NCBI GenBank assembly: GCA_902783535.1
Contig: CACZRJ010000120.1
Location: 1-5,737 of the forward strand
DNA from: an uncultured Ruminococcus sp.
Lineage (GTDB): Bacteria; Bacillota; Clostridia; Oscillospirales; CAG-382
Length of the DNA: 5,737 nt
Direction: 5' to 3'
The first letter of the stretch is position 1. Every line of letters starts with the position of its first letter. The position numbers and the translations under genes were made by a program. The notes beneath the pieces are model-generated. The model worked only from the letters and a program-made list of their open reading frames with translations. It was not told the origin of the DNA and ran no database searches. Below are positions 1 to 4,018 of this stretch, one piece after another.

Positions 1-489
1 CTCCGCTACGTCACGCTGGACGAACTTTTCCGGGAAAGCGACATCATCTCGCTCCACTGTCCGCTGACGGAAGAGACTCATCATCTCATTTCCCGCGAAA
101 GCATCCGGAAGATGAAAAAAGGGGTCGTCATCGTGAACACTTCCCGCGGCGGACTCATCGACTCGGACGCCCTGCTCGAGGGCATCAAGGACCGGCAGAT
201 CGGCGCGGCCTGCCTGGACGTCTACGAGGAGGAGTCCGATCTGTTCTTCAACGACTACTCCGGACACATCATGTCGGACGACGTGCTCGCGCGGCTGCTT
301 TCCATGCCGAACGTCATCATCACGTCCCATCAGGCGTTTCTGACCGAGGAGGCGCTGAAGAACATCGCCGAAGCGACCTGCGAAAACCTGCTCGGATATC
401 TCGAGACGGGCCGCGGCGACAACGAACTGTGCTACCGCTGCGGACGGCAGGCGGAATGCAGACGGTCAAGAACAGAAAAGTGTTTCTGA
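1..489 (+). CDS. D-lactate dehydrogenase / LdhA-like 2-hydroxyacid dehydrogenase, C-terminal part (5' partial)
   Basis: The frame is open from base 1 and encodes 162 residues of an NAD-dependent D-2-hydroxyacid dehydrogenase, which in this subfamily reduces pyruvate to D-lactate to regenerate NAD in the cytoplasm. The N-terminal catalytic half and the glycine-rich nucleotide loop lie outside the window. All three expected catalytic residues can be seen: Arg49 in NTSRGGLID, Glu76 in LDVYEEESDLFF, and His110 in TSHQAFLTEEAL. The DLFF and HQAFLT strings point to the LdhA subgroup rather than to phosphoglycerate or glyoxylate dehydrogenases. The family usually ends close to the Asn-Glu-Leu seen at 141-143, but here about 19 residues follow, with Cys at 144, 147, 153 and 161 and many Arg. 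A strong terminator follows the TGA stop. The substrate is inferred from family resemblance; another 2-oxoacid is possible. Confidence 0.9.
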   Translation, partial: LRYVTLDELFRESDIISLHCPLTEETHHLISRESIRKMKKGVVIVNTSRGGLIDSDALLEGIKDRQIGAACLDVYEEESDLFFNDYSGHIMSDDVLARLLSMPNVIITSHQAFLTEEALKNIAEATCENLLGYLETGRGDNELCYRCGRQAECRRSRTEKCF

Positions 490-511
490 AAAATCGCGGA
501 AAGATCATCCT

Positions 512-544
512 GCGGCTGCTCCGGCGGAGCGGCCGCGTTTTTTT
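512..544 (+). terminator. Rho-independent terminator after the dehydrogenase gene
   Basis: An 11-bp stem (512-522 with 526-536, one G-U pair) closes a GGC loop and is followed by G and seven T residues (538-544). It begins 22 nt after the dehydrogenase stop codon. It lies between convergent genes, but the minus-strand copy of the hairpin is not followed by a T run, so it should act mainly on rightward transcription. Confidence 0.9.
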
Positions 545-552
545 GCTTCGGA

Positions 553-963
553 TCACTTCGAAAAGATCTCTTCCAGGATCTCGATAGCTTCCCGCTCGTC
601 CGCGTAGGGATGGATCCCGAACGAGCGGTTTCCGGACAGCATCGCGGACAGGCGTCCCGCGGACGGACGCCAGAGGATCTCGCATCTTTTCCCGAGCGCT
701 TCCGCATAAGCGAGTTCGTAGCCGACGCCGAGCGAGGGGCGGGTGCATTCCGCGATCAGGATGTCGGACGCGCGTATCCAGGCGACGTCCCGCCCGTATA
801 TTTCTTCGTCGGAGAGGTCCTTTTCCGACGCGAGCAGTTCCGGGTTTCCGACGTGCTCCGTCAGCACCTCCCCTTTCGTTTTGAGAAAGGCGATCAGCCG
901 CGCGTAGAGACCTGCGTCCTCCCTGCCGGCGCGGATGGAACCGGCGAAATAGATCTTCCTCAT
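553..963 (-). CDS. DNPH1/Rcl-like 2'-deoxynucleoside 5'-phosphate N-hydrolase (nucleoside 2-deoxyribosyltransferase superfamily)
   Basis: The 136-residue protein closely resembles animal DNPH1 (Rcl), which hydrolyses the N-glycosidic bond of deoxynucleoside monophosphates to a free base and deoxyribose 5-phosphate. Visible family blocks are IYFAGSIRAGRED near the N terminus, VLTEHV at 33-38, a D-x-x-W segment with Asp59, PSLGVGYEL with Ser77 and the likely catalytic Glu83, and RLSAM near 104-108. Spacing to the Asp, Ser and Glu of mammalian Rcl agrees, and the length is typical of a complete protein. The ATG lies 4 nt past the TAA of the upstream dehydrogenase gene and lacks a convincing Shine-Dalgarno sequence, so translation probably depends on coupling to that gene. 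A bacterial role in clearing modified or surplus deoxynucleotides is inferred. A deoxyribosyltransferase acting on free nucleosides is the main alternative. Confidence 0.85.
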   Translation of the reverse strand: MRKIYFAGSIRAGREDAGLYARLIAFLKTKGEVLTEHVGNPELLASEKDLSDEEIYGRDVAWIRASDILIAECTRPSLGVGYELAYAEALGKRCEILWRPSAGRLSAMLSGNRSFGIHPYADEREAIEILEEIFSK

Positions 964-967
964 GACG

Positions 968-2347
968 TTACCGCAGAGAATCCGCGATCTCCCGGGCGAC
1001 GTAGACGCCGCTCGCGGAAGCGTGGGAGAGCGAATGGGTCACGCCGCTGCAGTCGCCGATGACGTAAAGACCCTTGTGGCAGGTTTCCAGACGTTCGTCG
1101 ATGTCCACCTGCATGTTGTAGAATTTGACCTCGACGCCGTAAAGCAGCGTCTCGTCGTTCGCCGTGCCGGGCGCTATCTTGTCCAGCGCGTAAATCATTT
1201 CGATGATGCCGTCCAGAATCCGCTTCGGGATGACCAGGGACAGGTCCCCGGGCGTCGCCTGAAGGGTCGGCGTGAGGAAACTCTCCTCGATCCTGGAGCG
1301 CGTGCTCCGCTTGCCGTTGATCAGGTCGCCGAACCGCTGCACGATGACGCCTCCGCCGAGCATGTTCGAAAGGCGGGCGATGTTCTCGGCATAGGCCGTG
1401 GAATCGTTGAACGGCTCCGTGAAGTGCTTGGAGACGAGCAGTGCGAAATTCGTGTTTTCCGTGTGTTTGGACGGGTCTTCGTAGCTGTGGCCGTTGACCG
1501 TGACGATCCCGTTCGTGTTTTCGTTAACGACGACGCCGTGCGGGTTCATGCAGAAGGTCCGGACGTTGTCTTCATATTTTTCTGTCCTGTAGACGATCTT
1601 GCTCTCGTACAGCTCGTCGGTCAGATGCGAGAAGATCTCGTACGGCAGTTCGACGCGCACGCCGATGTCGACGCGGTTGCTTTTCGTCCGGATCCCGAGA
1701 TCCCCGCAGACTTTTTCCATCCACTTGCTGCCGCTCCGGCCGACGGAAACGACGCATTTCTCACAGGTGAAGCTGTCTTCGCCCGCGAAAACCTCGAATC
1801 CGTCCTCCGTCTTCGCGATGGACGAGACCGGGGTGCGGAAATAGAAGTCGACGCGGTCCTTCAGCATGGCGTAAAGATTCTTCAGCACGACGTAGTTCTT
1901 GTCCGTTCCGAGATGGCGCACGGACGCCTCCAGCAGGTGCAGTTTGTTCTGCAGGCAGAGCTTCCGCAGCTCGCTGTTCGCGGTGGAGTACAGTTTCGTC
2001 CCCTCCCCGCCGTGCGACATGTTGATCTCGTCCACGTAATGCATCAGCTGAAGCGCCTGCTTCTTGCCGATGAATTCGTGCAGCGTTCCGCCGAAATCGT
2101 TCGTGATGTTGTATTTGCCGTCCGAAAAGGCGCCCGCGCCGCCGAATCCGTGCATGATGCTGCAGATCCCGCAGTGGACGCAGTTCGTGACCTTTTCCCC
2201 GTCGATCGGGCATTTTCTGTTTTCCAGCTCCTCGCCCGCCTCGATGACGGCGATCGTTTTTCCGTTCGTCCGCTCGACGAGTTCGTAGGCGGTGAAAATG
2301 CCGCCCGGACCGGCGCCGATGACGACGACGTCATAATGTTTCAACAT
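968..2347 (-). CDS. COG2509-type NAD(P)/FAD-dependent dehydrogenase with a four-cysteine motif
   Basis: This 459-residue flavoprotein starts with a Rossmann dinucleotide-binding fold (VVVIGAGPGGIFTAYEL, glycines within 11-16) and an acidic end of the second strand (IEAGEE). It closes with the FAD-binding GLYVIGDCSGVTHSLSHA signature near 426-443. In between are the hallmarks of the COG2509 family of uncharacterised FAD-dependent dehydrogenases: a cysteine motif C46-x9-C56-x2-C59-x2-C62 followed at once by HGFGGAGAFSDGKYN. The length fits a complete protein. No transmembrane segment is evident, so it is probably cytoplasmic. The ATG is preceded by GAGG at 2359-2362, 11 nt upstream on the minus strand, and by a promoter at 2412-2440. 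It is the first gene of a two-gene operon with the DNPH1-like hydrolase. The substrate and physiological role are unknown; the cysteines could hold an Fe-S cluster or zinc. Confidence 0.9.
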   Translation of the reverse strand: MLKHYDVVVIGAGPGGIFTAYELVERTNGKTIAVIEAGEELENRKCPIDGEKVTNCVHCGICSIMHGFGGAGAFSDGKYNITNDFGGTLHEFIGKKQALQLMHYVDEINMSHGGEGTKLYSTANSELRKLCLQNKLHLLEASVRHLGTDKNYVVLKNLYAMLKDRVDFYFRTPVSSIAKTEDGFEVFAGEDSFTCEKCVVSVGRSGSKWMEKVCGDLGIRTKSNRVDIGVRVELPYEIFSHLTDELYESKIVYRTEKYEDNVRTFCMNPHGVVVNENTNGIVTVNGHSYEDPSKHTENTNFALLVSKHFTEPFNDSTAYAENIARLSNMLGGGVIVQRFGDLINGKRSTRSRIEESFLTPTLQATPGDLSLVIPKRILDGIIEMIYALDKIAPGTANDETLLYGVEVKFYNMQVDIDERLETCHKGLYVIGDCSGVTHSLSHASASGVYVAREIADSLR

Positions 2348-2411
2348 AATCAGATCATCCTCAAAACCGTTTCAGATTCGGGGATTCCGACACGCCCGGA
2401 TCCCCTCTTCG

Positions 2412-2440
2412 AGTATATCACCGAACGGCCTGCAATGCAA
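2412..2440 (-). promoter_or_regulatory. Promoter for the flavoprotein-hydrolase operon
   Basis: On the minus strand there is an extended -10 element, TG-A-TATACT (hexamer 2412-2417), with a weak TTGCAT -35 hexamer (2435-2440) at an ideal 17-bp spacing. Transcription would start near 2405 and give a leader of about 57 nt. The -10 is strong and the -35 matches only three of six consensus bases, which is common where an extended -10 is present. Confidence 0.6.
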
Positions 2441-2478
2441 GAGAGAAATCGGGCGGCTCTCCACTTTTTCCGCAGCGG

Positions 2479-2506
2479 TTGACATTTCCTTTTTGCGTGC
2501 TAAAAT
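2479..2506 (+). promoter_or_regulatory. Sigma-70-type promoter driving the cobalamin riboswitch operon
   Basis: A perfect TTGACA -35 (2479-2484), a 16-bp spacer and a TAAAAT -10 (2501-2506) form a near-consensus housekeeping promoter. Initiation at about 2511-2514 falls on the 5' strand of riboswitch helix P1, so almost no RNA precedes the aptamer. The promoter is divergent from the leftward promoter, with about 60 bp between their -10 elements and -35 elements. Confidence 0.85.
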
Positions 2507-2510
2507 GGGA

Positions 2511-2670
2511 TTGCATTGTCGGGGAACCGGGTGAAAATCCCGGACGAGCCCGTCGCCGTGAGGCGCATGCAATGCCGCCCCCTGTTCCGTTCCGCAAGCG
2601 GAAGACGCGCCATTGGACGAACGTCCGAGAAGGCGGGGGCGGTGCGCCGAGTCGAAATACCCGGATGCGA
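2511..2670 (+). ncRNA. Cobalamin (adenosylcobalamin-type) riboswitch aptamer
   Basis: The RNA has the conserved order of a B12 riboswitch. There is a GGGGAACC block at 2521, then a hairpin pairing 2527-2531 with 2539-2543 around a TGAAAAT loop. Next comes ACGAGCCCGTCGCCGTGA with a small GNRA-capped hairpin (2554-2565). Variable hairpins follow at 2590-2603 and 2615-2626, then GAGAAGG, and the 3' B12 box GAGTCGAAATACCCGG at 2649-2664. The outer helix P1 pairs 2511-2516 with 2665-2670 (TTGCAT with ATGCGA, one G-U pair) and can extend by a further wobble. It sits directly after a strong promoter and 84 nt before a lipoprotein with a transcobalamin-like domain, which fits cobalamin-repressed uptake. 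The assignment rests on conserved sequence and pairing seen by eye, not on a covariance-model score. Confidence 0.9.
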
Positions 2671-2673
2671 AAA

Positions 2674-2748
2674 GATTTTTCCGGACCTCCGCCGCGAGCG
2701 CCGGCGCGCCCGTAAGGAAAAATCAAAAAAACAAACCGAAAGGAAGGT
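2674..2748 (+). promoter_or_regulatory. Putative riboswitch expression platform (translation-type)
   Basis: A perfect 9-bp helix pairs 2674-2682 (GATTTTTCC) with 2716-2724 (GGAAAAATC) and encloses a GC-rich hairpin (2690-2694 with 2702-2706). No T run follows, so this is not an intrinsic terminator. The enclosed ACCTCC at 2685-2690 could instead pair with the ribosome site GGAAGGT at 2742-2748, leaving one A bulged. Competition between these states would give translational control of the lipoprotein. The pairings are visible in the sequence; the switching model is inference. Confidence 0.45.
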
Positions 2749-2754
2749 AAACAC

Positions 2755-3213
2755 ATGAGAAAGACAACGATCCTACATCGGCTGTCGCTTCTCCTTTGCC
2801 TGGTACTGATTGCGGCTACAGTATTCATCGCATCGGGATGCGCCGGCCAGCAGCAGACGTCCGAACCCGCGGTTTCCGAACCCGCGACCTCGGTCGCGAC
2901 GGTCGTCCCCGTCGTCAAGGGGGAGGGTAAGACCGTCTTCAGCTTCATCGCCACCGACAAGGACGGCAAATCCGACTTCTTCGAGATCCACACGGACGAG
3001 AAGACCGTCGGAGCCGCGCTTCTGAAGGTCGGCCTGATCGAAGGGACGGATTCGGAATTCGGGCTGTACGTCAAGAAGGTGAACGGCATCACCGCCGACT
3101 ACGACAAGGACGGCACCTACTGGGCGTTCTACGTCAACGGAACCTACGCCAGTTCGGGCGTCGACGCCACCGAGATCACGGAAGGCGCCACGTACGAGTT
3201 CAAGGTCGAGTAA
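2755..3213 (+). CDS. Lipoprotein with transcobalamin-like C-terminal (DUF4430) domain, probable corrinoid-binding protein
   Basis: The 152-residue protein has a lipoprotein signal: basic MRKTTILHR, a hydrophobic core at about 11-25, and a lipobox ending ASG-Cys29. The mature protein should therefore be anchored by lipid on the outer face of the membrane. A Ser/Thr/Pro/Val linker (about 30-57) leads to a single beta-rich domain (about 58-152). Its features GLYVKKVNGI, the YWAFYVNG block at 122-129 and a final EGATYEFKV match the DUF4430 / transcobalamin-like C-terminal family (PF14478). The ATG has a good AAGGAAGG ribosome site 7 nt upstream. The gene lies directly under a cobalamin riboswitch and 15 nt before an ECF S-component gene. 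I infer that it captures cobalamin or another corrinoid and hands it to the transporter. The family name is a structural analogy, so ligand binding here is unproven. Confidence 0.88.
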   Translation: MRKTTILHRLSLLLCLVLIAATVFIASGCAGQQQTSEPAVSEPATSVATVVPVVKGEGKTVFSFIATDKDGKSDFFEIHTDEKTVGAALLKVGLIEGTDSEFGLYVKKVNGITADYDKDGTYWAFYVNGTYASSGVDATEITEGATYEFKVE

Positions 3214-3228
3214 CCGTCGCCCGCTGAA

Positions 3229-3768
3229 ATGAAACTGACCGTACGCGAAACGATCGTTTTCGCGATGCTCGGCGCCCTGATGTTCGCTTCGAAGATCGCT
3301 CTCGAATTTCTGCCGAACATCCATCTCATCGGCGTCTTTACCGTCGCTCTGACCGTCGTCTACCGCCAGAAGGCCCTGTATCCCCTGTACACCTTCATCC
3401 TTCTGACCGGCATTTACGCAGGCTTCCAGCTGTGGTGGCTCCCTTACCTGTATATCTGGGCCGTCCTCTGGGGCGTTGTCATGCTGCTTCCGAAAAGGAT
3501 GCCGGACCGCGTGCAGCCTGTCGTCTACATGGCCGTCTGCGCTGCGCACGGGTTCCTTTACGGGACCCTCTACGCGCCGATGCAGGCGCTCATGTTCGGG
3601 CTGAACTTCCAGGGGATGATCGCATGGATCGTCGCGGGACTTCCCTACGACGCCGTGCACGGATTCGGCAACCTGGTCTGCGGCCTCCTGATCGTTCCGC
3701 TCATCCGGATCATCCGGCTCGCGGACGGGATCGGGAGCAGCGGAAAGCGGGACGTCCGGGATCCGTGA
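3229..3768 (+). CDS. ECF transporter S component, probable cobalamin/corrinoid-specific
   Basis: This very hydrophobic 179-residue protein has about six membrane segments (roughly 8-25, 32-46, 50-66, 69-87, 97-118 and 128-163), the usual size and topology of an ECF S component. The first helix carries alanines at 12, 16 and 20 (AxxxAxxxA), matching the TM1 motif by which S components contact the EcfT scaffold, and LEFLPNIHLIG follows it. The tail 165-179 is polar and probably cytoplasmic. The gene follows the DUF4430 lipoprotein by 15 nt under the same cobalamin riboswitch, so a vitamin B12 or precursor role, analogous to CbrT, is the best inference. No EcfA or EcfT genes occur nearby, so it should share an energizing module encoded elsewhere. 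No strong ribosome site precedes the ATG, which suggests coupling to the lipoprotein gene. The substrate cannot be read from the sequence alone. Confidence 0.85.
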   Translation: MKLTVRETIVFAMLGALMFASKIALEFLPNIHLIGVFTVALTVVYRQKALYPLYTFILLTGIYAGFQLWWLPYLYIWAVLWGVVMLLPKRMPDRVQPVVYMAVCAAHGFLYGTLYAPMQALMFGLNFQGMIAWIVAGLPYDAVHGFGNLVCGLLIVPLIRIIRLADGIGSSGKRDVRDP

Positions 3769-3805
3769 GCCGACAGAGTCTGATCAGCAAGTCATTTCGA
3801 AAGTC

Positions 3806-3842
3806 GCCGCGCGCGGCCGCAAGGCTCCGCGCGGCCTTTTTT
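3806..3842 (+). terminator. Rho-independent terminator of the cobalamin uptake operon
   Basis: An 8-bp GC stem (3806-3813 with 3828-3835), a C-C mismatch and a 4-bp inner stem (3815-3818 with 3823-3826, one G-U pair) are capped by a GCAA tetraloop and followed by C and six T residues (3837-3842). It starts 38 nt after the S-component stop and separates that operon from clpB. Confidence 0.92.
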
Positions 3843-3859
3843 CATCCGTCTTTCTGATT

Positions 3860-3886
3860 TTAGCACTCTGACGTCGAGAGTGCTAA
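3860..3886 (+). promoter_or_regulatory. CIRCE operator (HrcA binding site) upstream of clpB
   Basis: TTAGCACTC, a 9-bp spacer and GAGTGCTAA form a perfect inverted repeat identical to the CIRCE consensus, the operator bound by the heat-shock repressor HrcA. It ends 132 nt before the clpB start. HrcA itself is not encoded in this window. I found no tandem CtsR-type heptamer between the operator and clpB. Confidence 0.95.
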
Positions 3887-3889
3887 AAT
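3860..3889 (+). promoter_or_regulatory. Candidate clpB promoter overlapping CIRCE
   Basis: TTAGCA (3860-3865, four of six -35 bases), an 18-bp spacer and TAAAAT (3884-3889) would place the promoter on the operator and transcription start near 3896, which is the usual geometry for HrcA repression. A second candidate -10, TATACT at 3937-3942, lies 50 bp downstream. Its best -35, TTCACA at 3911-3916, is 20 bp away, which is too far. The choice between them is uncertain. Confidence 0.4.
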
Positions 3890-3992
3890 TTACATGTCGT
3901 GTGCCGTGCGTTCACAATTCGTTCATTTTTCCGATGTATACTGTTCCCGGAAACCGGAAGAAGGGGGATCGGCGGAAAGACTGCCGTCCGTC

Positions 3993-4010
3993 CCTTCGTA
4001 CGAAAGGAGG
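3993..4010 (+). promoter_or_regulatory. clpB ribosome binding site with a small overlapping hairpin
   Basis: AAAGGAGG at 4003-4010 is a strong Shine-Dalgarno sequence 8 nt before the ATG at 4019, and it fixes the clpB start. The preceding CCTTC (3993-3997) can pair with GAA(A)GG (4002-4007) around a GTAC loop with one bulged A, covering the first part of the ribosome site. In a heat-shock leader this may be a weak thermosensor, but the stem is short and could be incidental. Confidence 0.7.
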
Positions 4011-4018
4011 AAAACAGT

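Noticed and set aside
610..1062. A plus-strand 150-codon frame opposite the DNPH1-like gene
   Set aside because: The minus-strand protein matches a known enzyme family along its whole length. The plus-strand product is Arg/Gly-rich and unrecognisable.
962..2482. A 506-codon open frame on the plus strand across the flavoprotein gene
   Set aside because: It is the antisense shadow of a clearly homologous gene. High GC at third codon positions suppresses stops on the opposite strand, and its translation is Arg/Val/Asp-rich with no recognisable domain.
2698..2710. GC palindromes in the riboswitch expression platform as an intrinsic terminator
   Set aside because: The sequence after them is A-rich, not T-rich, on the coding strand, so the intrinsic terminator signature is missing.
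2479..2758. Short plus- and minus-strand frames within the riboswitch region as possible leader peptides
   Set aside because: The stretch is explained by the cobalamin aptamer and its expression platform. The frames are Arg/Pro-rich and lack convincing ribosome sites.
2773..3660. A 295-codon minus-strand frame across the lipoprotein and S-component genes
   Set aside because: The plus-strand genes have homology, ribosome site, riboswitch and terminator support. The minus frame has only low-complexity charged sequence.
3943..3958. CCGG-rich repeat in the clpB leader (CCCGGAAACCGG) as an operator
   Set aside because: It is short, imperfect and unrelated to known CtsR or HrcA sites; in GC-rich sequence it is expected by chance.
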